Shown: in pieces, positions 40,143-48,343 of the stretch
Layout of the letters: every line of letters begins with the position of its first letter
Position numbering within the stretch: position 1 is the first letter of the stretch
Assembly: GCF_001663155.1 (NCBI RefSeq)
Contig: NZ_CP015963.1
Coordinates: 2,566,001-2,630,000 of the forward strand
Length of the DNA: 64,000 nt
Direction of reading: 5' to 3'
Source: Altererythrobacter ishigakiensis
Lineage (GTDB): Bacteria > Pseudomonadota > Alphaproteobacteria > Sphingomonadales > Sphingomonadaceae
The notes under the pieces: generated by a model
Seen by the model: the letters and a program-made list of their open reading frames with translations, nothing else
Told to the model about the DNA's origin: nothing
The model's database searches: none
Translations under genes and position numbers: made by a program

Positions 40143-41240
40143 TCAAGCCTCGCGGCGCACTCCCATTGTGCTTTTGGCTATCCGCCCAACCAACTCGACC
40201 ATGCCTTTGTGGTTTGCGCCATCATAGGTTGACTGCTCACCAAGCTCCTTGCGCAAACGGCGATGTGCCTCTGGCAAATCATGGTAAGGCATCGATGGCA
40301 TCAAGTGGTGCAGCGCATGATAACGCAGGCCCACAGGCGCCCAGATTTCCGCGATCATGCCCGGCGGCGGCACGTTGACACTATCGAGGAATTGCGCGGT
40401 CACCGTCATCGGTTCTCCATCATTCTCCCAAAGATGCGCCACCAGCGTGCGCAGCTGATTGAGCACCGCGGTTAGTGAAACGATCGCGAGTGCGATCAGC
40501 AAAGGCCGCCAGCCAAGCACAGCAACGCTGCCAATCAGAACCCATGCCCAAACAAATCCGCCCAGCTCTTGCCAAAAGACCCGCTTCGCCAGACGTCCTT
40601 CTGGCGGTTTGCGACGGAATTCCGGATTGATCATCAGCGCAGAGGCCTGTTCCCATACCATCCGGCGAAGCGGCGGGATAACCACTCCCAGCGGGAGCAA
40701 CACGGCGAAACGCAAGAGCAATCCAATTGGCGCCAACAACGCGATCAGGACAAACGCAGGCAAGCTCCATGGCTTCATGAGTGCCAGCGGTAAGTACTCA
40801 GGATCTTCGACAGTTCCATATTGCGTGCGCTTGTGATGGAGAGTGTGCACCCCTTCGTACATGAAGCTAGGTACCAGCATGGGAATGCCGACCAGAAGAT
40901 TCCAAGCTGTCCGAAAGCCGGGCAATGCGTCGCGATGGATATGTGTCAATTCGTGAATGAACATCAACGCGCGATAAAGCGCCAATGCCGATACAACGCC
41001 GAGCGCAAAAGCAAGCGGGATAGAGTTTACCAGAATCGCGCCTGCCAATGTGCCATAGCCTACCGCGATCGAAAGCAGCATGTCCGGCCAGTAAACGCCA
41101 GCCTTCGCCTCGCCCAGATCTTTGGTCAGATCGCGGGCGGCACGAAGCATGTCCTTGTCATCGCTGCTAATGAACTGGGCTCGGGTAGCCGGCTCTTTGG
41201 CAGCGTGCGCAACATTTGCGGGATTCAGTGCATTTTCCAT
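40143..41240 (-). CDS. Membrane fatty acid desaturase family protein
   Basis: A 365-residue di-iron membrane enzyme. The three histidine boxes are HELTHIHRD (HxxxH), HTLHHKRTQYG (HxxHH) and LRYHALHHLMPSMPYHDLPEAH (HxxHH), embedded in pairs of hydrophobic helices (LLSIAVGYGTLAGAILVNSIPLAFALGVVSALALYRALMFI). Such proteins desaturate or hydroxylate acyl chains, carotenoids or related lipids; the substrate is uncertain. Its C-terminus nearly meets the GNAT gene on the other strand (8 bp). Confidence 0.88.
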   Translation of the reverse strand: MENALNPANVAHAAKEPATRAQFISSDDKDMLRAARDLTKDLGEAKAGVYWPDMLLSIAVGYGTLAGAILVNSIPLAFALGVVSALALYRALMFIHELTHIHRDALPGFRTAWNLLVGIPMLVPSFMYEGVHTLHHKRTQYGTVEDPEYLPLALMKPWSLPAFVLIALLAPIGLLLRFAVLLPLGVVIPPLRRMVWEQASALMINPEFRRKPPEGRLAKRVFWQELGGFVWAWVLIGSVAVLGWRPLLIALAIVSLTAVLNQLRTLVAHLWENDGEPMTVTAQFLDSVNVPPPGMIAEIWAPVGLRYHALHHLMPSMPYHDLPEAHRRLRKELGEQSTYDGANHKGMVELVGRIAKSTMGVRREA

Positions 41241-41385
41241 CGTAAATCTCTATTCGCAGGCGCCCATAGCCCAAAACACAGGGGCAGGACAAACGCGATG
41301 TGTTGGCAAGAGTGATCGAATGACTTGCTTAAGCGGCAATCTCTGACCACACATTGACCCAGAACAATTGAAGCGGGGCAATCGG

Positions 41386-42546
41386 GTGAGCACTCACGAT
41401 ATAGTGATAGAGCAAGTCAGCGACAAGAAAGGGCGGGCCGCTTTCGTTGACATTGGCAACATGTTCGCCGCGCGGGAACCGCATTGGGTGCCTCAGCTGC
41501 GCAGCGAGCAGATTGAGCTTATCACACCAGACAAGAACCCGTTTTTCGGCCACGCAAAGGCACAGTTGATGATTGCCTGGAGGCAAGGGAAGCCAGTCGG
41601 TCGAATTTCAGCGCATATCGACAAGCTTGCCTTGGACATGCCGAAGGAACAAGGATTTGGCCCCGGCACAGGCATGTTCGGTTATTTCGATGCGGAAGAC
41701 GAAGCGGTTGCCCATGTCCTGCTGGCCGAAGCAGAACGCTGGTTGCGATCCGAAGAGATGGAACGCGTTTTAGGCCCGATCTCCATGTCGATATGGGAAG
41801 AGCCGGGGTTGCTGGTACGCGGACAGGATCATTCACCGATGATCATGATGGGGCACCATCCTGCGCAATATCGGAGCTGGATCGAAAGTTACGGTTTCGA
41901 ACCGGCGAAAACACTGCTGACTTACGATCTGGACGTGTCGAGAGATTTCCCGCCGCTGATCCAGCGGATCGTCAAGTCAGGCGAGCGAAATGATCGTATC
42001 TCCGTGCGCCAGGTCGTGAAAAAGGATTGGGATGCTGAGGTCGACATCATCTTGTCGATCCTGAACGATGCATGGTCCAGCAATTGGGGATTCGTGCCTT
42101 TCACCCCCGAAGAGATTGCCCATGCAGGCAAGAAACTGCGCCCGATTATCTTCGAACCGCTTAACATGATTGCAGAGCTGGATGGTGAGCCGGTCGCATT
42201 CATGCTGACCTTTCCTGACATAAATCAAGTGCTGAAAAAGATCGACGGAAAACTATTCCCTTTCGGCTGGTTCCATCTCTTGCGGTGGCTGCGCAAGCCA
42301 AAGGACGCTGGAATGCGCGTCCCGCTAATGGGCGTTAAGAAGGAACTTCACAACTCACGGGTTGCGAGCCAGCTTGCCTTCATGATGATCAGTCAGATCC
42401 GCAAGAATGCATCGGCTCTCTATGGCTCACAAAGGGGCGAGATCGGCTGGATCCTGGATGACAATCAGGGGATGGTGGCCATCGCCGATGCCATCGAAAG
42501 CAAAATCAACCGCGAGTATATCGTTTTCAGCAAGTCCCTAAGCTAA
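41386..42546 (+). CDS. GNAT-like acyltransferase of unknown substrate
   Basis: A 386-residue protein starting at GTG 41386 after GAAGCGGGG; a TTG at 41368 is an alternative. It has a GNAT-like arrangement: FGHAKAQLMIAWRQGKPVGRISAHIDKLAL near residue 60, and a second half with NDAWSSNWGFVPFTPEEIAHAGKKLRPIIFEPLNMIAELDGEPVAFMLTFPDINQVL. The length and the paired domains match alphaproteobacterial proteins often annotated simply as N-acetyltransferase. No canonical Q/RxxGxG/A loop is evident, so acetyl-CoA use is not certain. Confidence 0.6.
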   Translation: MSTHDIVIEQVSDKKGRAAFVDIGNMFAAREPHWVPQLRSEQIELITPDKNPFFGHAKAQLMIAWRQGKPVGRISAHIDKLALDMPKEQGFGPGTGMFGYFDAEDEAVAHVLLAEAERWLRSEEMERVLGPISMSIWEEPGLLVRGQDHSPMIMMGHHPAQYRSWIESYGFEPAKTLLTYDLDVSRDFPPLIQRIVKSGERNDRISVRQVVKKDWDAEVDIILSILNDAWSSNWGFVPFTPEEIAHAGKKLRPIIFEPLNMIAELDGEPVAFMLTFPDINQVLKKIDGKLFPFGWFHLLRWLRKPKDAGMRVPLMGVKKELHNSRVASQLAFMMISQIRKNASALYGSQRGEIGWILDDNQGMVAIADAIESKINREYIVFSKSLS

Positions 42547-42557
42547 GTGTCGAAAGC

Positions 42558-42718
42558 GAAAAAAGGCCTCCGCCTGATAAGACGGAGGCCTTCGGGATCG
42601 TATCACCAGCCACTTGGACGGGAGGGGGGTCTCGGCGGTGATGCAGTAGAAATGCGCGACCGGAACAGCGGTTCCCGGCAAAACGAAAATTTTTCTGCAT
42701 ATGATCATGAGCTCTTAT
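42558..42718 (-). ncRNA. Candidate small RNA with C-rich anti-Shine-Dalgarno loop
   Basis: The 288-bp gap upstream of phyR holds a leftward intrinsic terminator that no annotated minus-strand gene needs. Upstream of it on the minus strand is a stem ATCACCGCC/GGCTGGTGAT (plus-strand 42602-42642) whose loop reads ACCCCCCUCCCGUCC, complementary to ribosome binding sites. Further up, TTGTCC-17 bp-TGAATA (plus 42725-42753) is a possible promoter, giving about 160 nt. Alphaproteobacterial trans-acting sRNAs often expose such CU-rich loops. No expression evidence. Confidence 0.4.
42559..42592 (-). terminator. Leftward rho-independent terminator
   Basis: AAGGCCTCCG (42563-42572) pairs perfectly with CGGAGGCCTT (42583-42592) around a 10-base loop. 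Six A residues on the plus strand (42559-42564) give a T run at the 3' side of a minus-strand transcript; on the plus strand only CTTCGGG follows. It therefore favours leftward transcripts, though it may also stop the acyltransferase transcript weakly. Confidence 0.8.
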
Positions 42719-42834
42719 CAGCGGTATTCAGATGCCCCCAGTTCGATGGACAAAACAGCCCGCTGTGCTATCGCTTCATCAACTTACTGATTATTGAAAG
42801 CCCACTTGGCAATTGGGTCCGAAGGAACTGTTAG

Positions 42835-43623
42835 ATGTCACTTAGCGCTCAAATTGCAGCGAATTTGCCTTATCTGCGACGGTATGCGCGCGCGCTTACC
42901 GGATCACAGGCCAGCGGCGACAAATTTGTTCGTGCAACGCTAGAGGCGGCCCTCGCAGACGAGGATTTGAAGGCAGAGCTCGCTGGTGGGCGAGTCCCTC
43001 TCTACCGTGCCTTCACTGCTCTGTGGTCAAGTACGGAGGACGCGGTCAGCGCTGTTTCCGGCTCTGAACATGAAGAGCAAGCGCAGCAGCGCTTACGCAC
43101 CGTTACACCGCTGAATCGGCAAGCACTTTTGCTCACGTCGTTGGAAGATTTCTCACCCGCACAGGCTGCGGAAATATTGGAAGTGAGCGAAGCAGATATC
43201 GTGCAACTGGTTGAAAACGCCATCGACGAAATCGACCGGGAAGCTGCCACTCAAGTGCTGATAATCGAGGATGAACCGCTGATCTCGATGCAGTTGGAAG
43301 ATCTCGTCAAGACACTGGGCCACGAAGTGTTCGGAACTGCAGCAACACGTACACAAGCGCAAGAAGCGGTCTCCGAGGCCAAGCCCGGGTTGGTTCTGGC
43401 TGACATCCAGTTGGCTGACGGTTCATCCGGGCTTGACGCAGTAGATGACATTCTGACGATGGGCGATGTGCCTGTCGTATTCATCACTGCCTATCCTGAA
43501 CGGTTGCTCACCGGCGACCGTCCCGAACCGACTTACCTTGTAACAAAGCCGTTTCGCGAACAGACGGTGCGCGCTGCCATTAGCCAAGCTCTGTTTTTCG
43601 ATTCAAGCAAGCCTCTGAGCTGA
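42835..43623 (+). CDS. phyR: General stress response regulator PhyR
   Basis: A 262-residue anti-anti-sigma response regulator. Residues 1-135 mimic an ECF sigma factor: a sigma2-like part (NLPYLRRYARALTGSQASGDKFVRATLEAAL) and a sigma4-like part (LNRQALLLTSLEDFSPAQAAEILEVSEADIVQLVENA). Residues 139-262 are a receiver with the acid pair E145-D146, phospho-acceptor D190 (LADIQ), T/S near 219 and K near 242 (VTKPF). Once phosphorylated, PhyR binds NepR and frees EcfG. nepR and ecfG lie nearby. Its stop directly abuts that of the convergent kinase gene. Confidence 0.96.
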   Translation: MSLSAQIAANLPYLRRYARALTGSQASGDKFVRATLEAALADEDLKAELAGGRVPLYRAFTALWSSTEDAVSAVSGSEHEEQAQQRLRTVTPLNRQALLLTSLEDFSPAQAAEILEVSEADIVQLVENAIDEIDREAATQVLIIEDEPLISMQLEDLVKTLGHEVFGTAATRTQAQEAVSEAKPGLVLADIQLADGSSGLDAVDDILTMGDVPVVFITAYPERLLTGDRPEPTYLVTKPFREQTVRAAISQALFFDSSKPLS

Positions 43624-45318
43624 CTAATCTGACAACCGGGCAAGCCGCTCCCTGATATGGAACTCCGCACTAACGCGGAGGGGTACGCGCAGGATGCAGC
43701 TCACTCCTTCAGGTTCGAACCGCATGTCAACGGGATGGCGCAATTCATGCGCCACGATCTTTTCGATGAGCTCGGTTCCGAAACCCCGCTTGCGCTCAGC
43801 TTTCACTTCCGGGCCCCCGCGCTCCTCCCATTTCAGGCGCGCCAAGTGGTCACTCTCGCGCTCCCATTTAATGGTCACCTTCGCTCCCGAGCGGCTAAGT
43901 GCGCCATATTTTGCAGCGTTTGTTGCAAGCTCGTGAATGGCAAGGCCAAGAGAGAGGGCGTCATTTGGTGCAAGCTCTATGTCCGGACCATCCATGACCA
44001 CTTCGGTATCTCCGCCTGCGTAGGGCGCAAGCTCGACTTCAACCACGGACCGCAAGGGGGTCGTACCCCATTCCGAGTTCGTGAGAAGGTCATGTGTTGC
44101 CGAGAGTGCCCGTACGCGCCCCTCCAGACTGTCCGCAAATTCATCCAGACTATCGGTCCGTCGACGCGTCAAAGAGATGATCGACACGATGCTAGCCAGG
44201 GTATTCTTGACGCGGTGGTTGAGTTCGCGAGTCAGAGAGTTGCGAATTGAATTCTGCTCTTCAAAGAAAGCGAGCGACGCTTCATCTTCAACCGCTTGGC
44301 GAGTTAAGAGTCTGGCGAGAAGCATCAGCAAGCTTGCAGTCGCCAAGCCGAACAAGAGAGTCGCCATCGAAAGCGGCGACAGGCTGCCAACGCGCGCCGA
44401 CTCCACTTCGACCGAGAAAGGTCGATTCCCGATGGTTATCTGCTCAGCCATTGTCATGCCGGACGCGTATGCAGGGACATGCTGCGCCAGCAGGTTTTGC
44501 TCGCCAACTTCTCCGTCATAAAAGCGCACACCCATATCTGGATGGGCGGACCGGTTCATCGCCGATGCCAAGAAGAATTGCGCGTCGAACGGGCTGAACA
44601 CGAAGCCTTTCAGCTTCCGTGCGCCCAAGGGTCCCTCGAAAACGGGCATAAAGATCAGAAATCCATTATCGATTGTCTGCCCTTCTTCTCCCAAATTCAG
44701 CTTGGCAGTGGCGGTTGGTCGAACCATGCGCGCTGCTTCATCCATTGCAGCACTGACCACCTCGTGCGAATATAGATCATAGCCTAGGGCCGCCGCCGAC
44801 TCCCGCGTGTCCGGTTTCAGAAAGGTGATCGGTGCCAGTGTTTGGCCAGATGCGCCAGTCTGCCGCCGGATTTGAAAATTGGTTCCTTTCTCCGCGCTGA
44901 CCATGCGCTGAAATTCGGCGACATTGGCTCTGTCAATAACCTCTGCCCAACCGATTCCCTCAGATCCTTCTGCGTTCGAATCGAGCCTTAGTTCGTTGGC
45001 GAAACGCTGGAACATGGCGAGGCTAACATCTGGAGTGGTTGCGAAAAGTGCCGAGCCCGAACGCAGATACGCCTCTGTCGTATTGCTGCGCCTGACAAGT
45101 TCGTTCGCAAGCGTCTGCGCCACTTCGCGCATGACCACCTGTTCCCTGCGATGCTCGCTTGCTTCAATACTAAGCACGCTAAACGTTGTTATCACGCCGA
45201 TGATCAGGAAAATTGCAAATGGAACAGCACGCGGAAAGCGGACAAGCAACCGCGTCGCCCGTCTCAGACGAGGCGGTTCAGTCACTGTTGACGCGACGCC
45301 GTGCATCGTTTCGATCAT
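43624..45318 (-). CDS. CHASE-domain HWE/HisKA_2 sensor histidine kinase (PhyK/PhyP type)
   Basis: A 564-residue membrane kinase. A first helix (about 33-51) and a second (about 316-338) bracket a periplasmic CHASE domain (NELRLDSNAEGSEGIGWAEVI, GYDLYSHEVVSAAMDEA). The cytosolic part has H368 in ELNHRVKNTLA, the HisKA_2 phospho-acceptor, and an HWE/HATPase_c domain with LAIHELATNAAKYGAL (N box) and RGFGTELIE (G box). Its position beside phyR marks it as the kinase or kinase/phosphatase that sets PhyR phosphorylation. The stimulus is unknown. It is divergent from nepR-ecfG, sharing a 116-bp promoter region. Confidence 0.92.
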   Translation of the reverse strand: MIETMHGVASTVTEPPRLRRATRLLVRFPRAVPFAIFLIIGVITTFSVLSIEASEHRREQVVMREVAQTLANELVRRSNTTEAYLRSGSALFATTPDVSLAMFQRFANELRLDSNAEGSEGIGWAEVIDRANVAEFQRMVSAEKGTNFQIRRQTGASGQTLAPITFLKPDTRESAAALGYDLYSHEVVSAAMDEAARMVRPTATAKLNLGEEGQTIDNGFLIFMPVFEGPLGARKLKGFVFSPFDAQFFLASAMNRSAHPDMGVRFYDGEVGEQNLLAQHVPAYASGMTMAEQITIGNRPFSVEVESARVGSLSPLSMATLLFGLATASLLMLLARLLTRQAVEDEASLAFFEEQNSIRNSLTRELNHRVKNTLASIVSIISLTRRRTDSLDEFADSLEGRVRALSATHDLLTNSEWGTTPLRSVVEVELAPYAGGDTEVVMDGPDIELAPNDALSLGLAIHELATNAAKYGALSRSGAKVTIKWERESDHLARLKWEERGGPEVKAERKRGFGTELIEKIVAHELRHPVDMRFEPEGVSCILRVPLRVSAEFHIRERLARLSD

Positions 45319-45336
45319 CTCTCTATTGCTAGCTTG

Positions 45337-45361
45337 GGAACAAAAGAGCTAGGCTATCGTT
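45337..45361 (+). promoter_or_regulatory. EcfG-type promoter of nepR-ecfG
   Basis: GGAAC (45337-45341), 16 bp, then CGTT (45358-45361) matches the general-stress sigma factor consensus exactly, 73 bp before the nepR start, implying autoregulation. On the opposite strand the overlapping GGAAC (plus 45359-45363) with 16 bp and TGTT is one mismatch from the same consensus and points at the kinase gene. Confidence 0.85.
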
Positions 45362-45434
45362 CCCCATTCGAGGCGATTAAAGTCGCGACACGCGCAGGAA
45401 TTGTCGGGGTTGAGTGAGAGGATACGGGAGCCCA

Positions 45435-45617
45435 ATGGGATCGAGCAAGGAACCAGCCCAGACACGTTCTGGTCGAAAATCCGGAAAGTCGGTCCCCTCT
45501 CCAGACTGGGCGGACGGCTTGAAGACGCTCTATGACTCGGTAGTTGAAGAGCCTCTGCCTGATAGCTTCAAGGATTTGCTGGATAAGCTGGACGAACAAT
45601 CGGACGGTCCAAGCTGA
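45435..45617 (+). CDS. nepR: Anti-sigma factor NepR
   Basis: A 60-residue protein from the ATG at 45435 (GGGAG just upstream); an ATG at 45414 would add seven residues. The conserved NepR core reads DWADGLKTLYDSVVEEPLPDSFKDLLDKLDE, the helices that clamp EcfG or, in the stressed state, PhyR. The N-terminus is basic and disordered. The stop TGA and the ATG of ecfG share one base, so the ratio of anti-sigma to sigma is probably fixed by coupling. Confidence 0.93.
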   Translation: MGSSKEPAQTRSGRKSGKSVPSPDWADGLKTLYDSVVEEPLPDSFKDLLDKLDEQSDGPS

Positions 45618-46225
45618 TGGCGCAAAGTAAGCGCACTGCCGCTCAAAAGCTCGAATTCAAACGTGAACTTGAGGAAGTCATTCCGCACCTTCGCGCATTT
45701 GCACGTGGCCTTTGCGGCCGGCCCGACATGGCTGATGATCTGGTACAGGAAGCGCTGATGAAAGCCTGGGCCGCTCAGGAACGATTCGAGCCGGGGACAT
45801 CAATGCGCGCATGGACATTCGTTATTCTGCGCAATGCCTATCTCACGGATATGCGGCGCAATCGATTCCGTGGTGATTATGATGAAACCGTTGCCGAACG
45901 TATTCTAACTGCGCCTGCGGGACAGGAAGAGCCAATCCATCTCTCAGATTTGCAGCGCGCAATGCAGACGTTGCCCGCAGAGCGGCGGGAAGCGCTGTTG
46001 CTGGTGGGCGCAGGCGGATTTTCGTACGAAGAGGCCGCCAATATCTGCGGTTGCGCGGTCGGCACGATCAAAAGCCGTGTTGGTCGTGCACGCGCCGCGC
46101 TCAATTCAATGCTTGAAGAAGGCGCGATCCCGAAACGTTCTGTAGAAGACGAAGGTGCACATCGGGCAATTCTGGAAGAGCTCGACAGCGTCGCTGCCCG
46201 CCAGGCGGAAAGCGCCGAGAACTAA
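45617..46225 (+). CDS. ecfG: General stress response ECF sigma factor EcfG
   Basis: A 202-residue sigma factor. Region 2 is LRAFARGLCGRPDMADDLVQEALMKAWAAQERFEPGTSMRAWTFVILRNAYLTDMRR, and region 4 is LQRAMQTLPAERREALLLVGAGGFSYEEAANICGCAVGTIKSRVGRARAAL, typical of the ECF15/EcfG group. It directs RNA polymerase to GGAAC-16/17-CGTT promoters, one of which lies upstream of its own operon. A C-terminal tail of about 35 residues is acidic and variable. Confidence 0.95.
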   Translation: MAQSKRTAAQKLEFKRELEEVIPHLRAFARGLCGRPDMADDLVQEALMKAWAAQERFEPGTSMRAWTFVILRNAYLTDMRRNRFRGDYDETVAERILTAPAGQEEPIHLSDLQRAMQTLPAERREALLLVGAGGFSYEEAANICGCAVGTIKSRVGRARAALNSMLEEGAIPKRSVEDEGAHRAILEELDSVAARQAESAEN

Positions 46226-46259
46226 GCCCTGCTCAGCCCCTGGCGATCACTCATTTGAT

Positions 46260-46871
46260 TCAGGACGGATAAGTCCAGGCACTACCCTGCGCCAGATTTT
46301 CCGACACGAAAGCCCAGTTTAGCTTCTCCTCGACAACGGCTTCAAGATACGCCGGACGCTTGTTCTGGTGGTCTAGATAATAGGCGTGTTCCCACACGTC
46401 GATTGTCAGCAGTGGGTTGAACTCGCTGTCTGCCAGCGTGTCGCCATCGTGGGTTTCCTCAATCGACAGCTTGCCGTCCTTCTCAGCTAGCCAGACCCAA
46501 CCACTCGCAAAGTGGCCGGCACCCCGCGATTTCAATTGGTCTTTCAAACCGTCCAGCGAGCCGAATGCGTCGTCGATCTTCGCAGCCAGTTCATCGGAAG
46601 GTACTCCTCCATCGGGGCTCATCGAATGCCAGTAGAATGCATGATTCCAGCTTTGAGCGGCATTGTTGAATAGACCCTGATTTCTGCCACGTGCCGCAGC
46701 GATCACTTCCGACATAGGCTTGCCATCGAGTTCGGTGCCTTCAATCGCGGCATTCATCTTGTCGACATAGGCTTGGTGGTGCTTTGCATGGTGGAAGCTT
46801 AGCGTATGCGCTGAGATCGCCGGTTCGAGTGCTGTCTCTGCATATGGTAGGGGGGTGAGGGCAAAGGCCAT
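46260..46871 (-). CDS. sodB: Superoxide dismutase (Fe)
   Basis: A 203-residue enzyme with all metal ligands: H27 (LSFHHAKHHQAYV), H77 (WNHAFYW), D158 and H162 (IDVWEHAYYLDHQN). Q73 within FNNAAQSWNH is the residue that marks iron-type enzymes. It dismutates superoxide in the cytosol. GGAG precedes the ATG by 6 bp. It is a lone gene, facing the end of ecfG; no EcfG promoter was seen upstream. Confidence 0.95.
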   Translation of the reverse strand: MAFALTPLPYAETALEPAISAHTLSFHHAKHHQAYVDKMNAAIEGTELDGKPMSEVIAAARGRNQGLFNNAAQSWNHAFYWHSMSPDGGVPSDELAAKIDDAFGSLDGLKDQLKSRGAGHFASGWVWLAEKDGKLSIEETHDGDTLADSEFNPLLTIDVWEHAYYLDHQNKRPAYLEAVVEEKLNWAFVSENLAQGSAWTYPS

Positions 46872-46986
46872 ATTAGCTCCGTTTTGTTCCGAATTTTCGC
46901 ATAGTTACATAGTAATAACGCGCGGATCGCATATGGGTTGCACGCTTCAACTTGCAAGTTGTGCAAGTCACCTTGCACGAGCGCAC

Positions 46987-48240
46987 TCAATCCTGCTGAA
47001 CGCGATCCACTGCACTTGTGACGGCTACGTTCATGGTCACATTGCCAAGCGTGCGCATGATGTCAGGCAACATCTCTACGGCGACGAGCAATGCGAGGGG
47101 TTCTACCGGAACGCCCATCGCAATCGCAATCGGCCCGATTGAAACCACGAAGCTGATCGATCCTGGCAAGCTGACGGATCCGATACTGATGATCAGAGCG
47201 ACGCCGATGCCGGCAACCATCAACACCGGTGATAATTCAACGCCGGCCAAATGCGCGACATAAATGGCAACCGCCAGATTCATCGCCGGGCTTGTGGCGC
47301 GAAATACCGCAACAGCCAAAGGCAAGACGAATTCCGACGTGCTTTGCCTAAGCCCGAGCCGCCCCGAACTGTCGAGCATGGCGGGAAGGCTTGCGAGCGA
47401 ACTTTGCGTCGAGATCGCGACAGCTTGTGCAGGCAGAACCGCCTTGACGAACCGCCACGGGGCAACACCGCCCAGCCCCCACGCGACAATATACGCGCCA
47501 ATCAGAACGATCCCGCCCATTGCACTGACCAGCAAGATGTAATGCACCAGCGCGGCGAACGCGCCCCCGCCTGCACGGGCTGCGACCCCAAGCGCGAGCG
47601 CAAAAACACCTACCGGTGCGAGCCACAGCACCCAGCCGATTATCTGAAGCATGGCATTGGCCAACGCATGGAAAAAGCTCAGCAAGCTTTCACTTTGCTT
47701 GGCCGGCAATCGTGTGATTGCCACAGCGAATAGTGCAAAGAATATGGTAATCGGCAACATGGCCGTTTCTGCCGCGGCCGCGACTATATTGGGCGCGACG
47801 AGTGACGCTACAAAGTCTGCCAACTCTGGGACCTGCTGCGCCTCCTGCGGCGTCTCTGCAAGGAATGCCGTCGCTGATTGGGGTACGGGAAAGGCTTCCA
47901 GCAGCCAGGGTAAAAGTACTGCCGTTGCTACTCCGCTTGCAATCAGGATTGCAAAGACCAGCATCAGCATGCGCCGCGCTGCCGCGCCAGCCCGCGCCGC
48001 GCTTGCAAGTTGAACAATGCCCAATACAAGCAACGCCGCGACCAGCGGTATGATTGTCATCTGCAACGCCCTCAGCCACAGCGTGCCGATCGGGCTTGTC
48101 CACCGCACAATATCGTCGATCATGGTGCCGTCAGACAGCACCATCCCGATCAACAGGCCGACCATTAGGCCAGCAAATGTCCATGCCACTGGCAGCTTGA
48201 TCGGGATCAGTTCGAAACGTGTCTGCGCCTGTTCGGTCAA
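46987..48240 (-). CDS. Dicarboxylate/amino acid:cation symporter (DAACS family)
   Basis: About 417 residues from a TTG at 48240 preceded by AAGGAAGG at ideal spacing; a longer start at 48297 has no such site. Helix order matches GltP/DctA: LPVAWTFAGLMVGLLIGMVL, LWLRALQMTIIPLVAALLVLGIVQLA, then the serine-rich hairpin AISTQSSLASLPAML. In helix 7, where most members have NMDGT for cation binding, this protein has SPAMNLAVAIYVA, so coupling ion or substrate may differ. It probably imports a carboxylate or amino acid. Confidence 0.85.
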   Translation of the reverse strand: MTEQAQTRFELIPIKLPVAWTFAGLMVGLLIGMVLSDGTMIDDIVRWTSPIGTLWLRALQMTIIPLVAALLVLGIVQLASAARAGAAARRMLMLVFAILIASGVATAVLLPWLLEAFPVPQSATAFLAETPQEAQQVPELADFVASLVAPNIVAAAAETAMLPITIFFALFAVAITRLPAKQSESLLSFFHALANAMLQIIGWVLWLAPVGVFALALGVAARAGGGAFAALVHYILLVSAMGGIVLIGAYIVAWGLGGVAPWRFVKAVLPAQAVAISTQSSLASLPAMLDSSGRLGLRQSTSEFVLPLAVAVFRATSPAMNLAVAIYVAHLAGVELSPVLMVAGIGVALIISIGSVSLPGSISFVVSIGPIAIAMGVPVEPLALLVAVEMLPDIMRTLGNVTMNVAVTSAVDRVQQD

Positions 48241-48343
48241 TTTATACCTTCCTTGCCCTTCCCTTCGCGCGATAACCACGCCAATAGCGTGTGGCAATTA
48301 CTTGCCACGCAAAGGCACAGGATCAGGGCGGAGACATTAACAG

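Noticed and set aside
42662..42687. EcfG-type promoter for phyR (GGAAC at 42662)
   Set aside because: At 16-17 bp spacing the second box reads ACGA or CGAA, not CGTT, so the match is too weak to call.
42547..42834. Plus-strand open frame of 95 codons between the acyltransferase and phyR
   Set aside because: It starts with GTG directly after a stop codon, runs through a terminator hairpin, has no ribosome site and no family features, and the gap is better explained by a minus-strand RNA.
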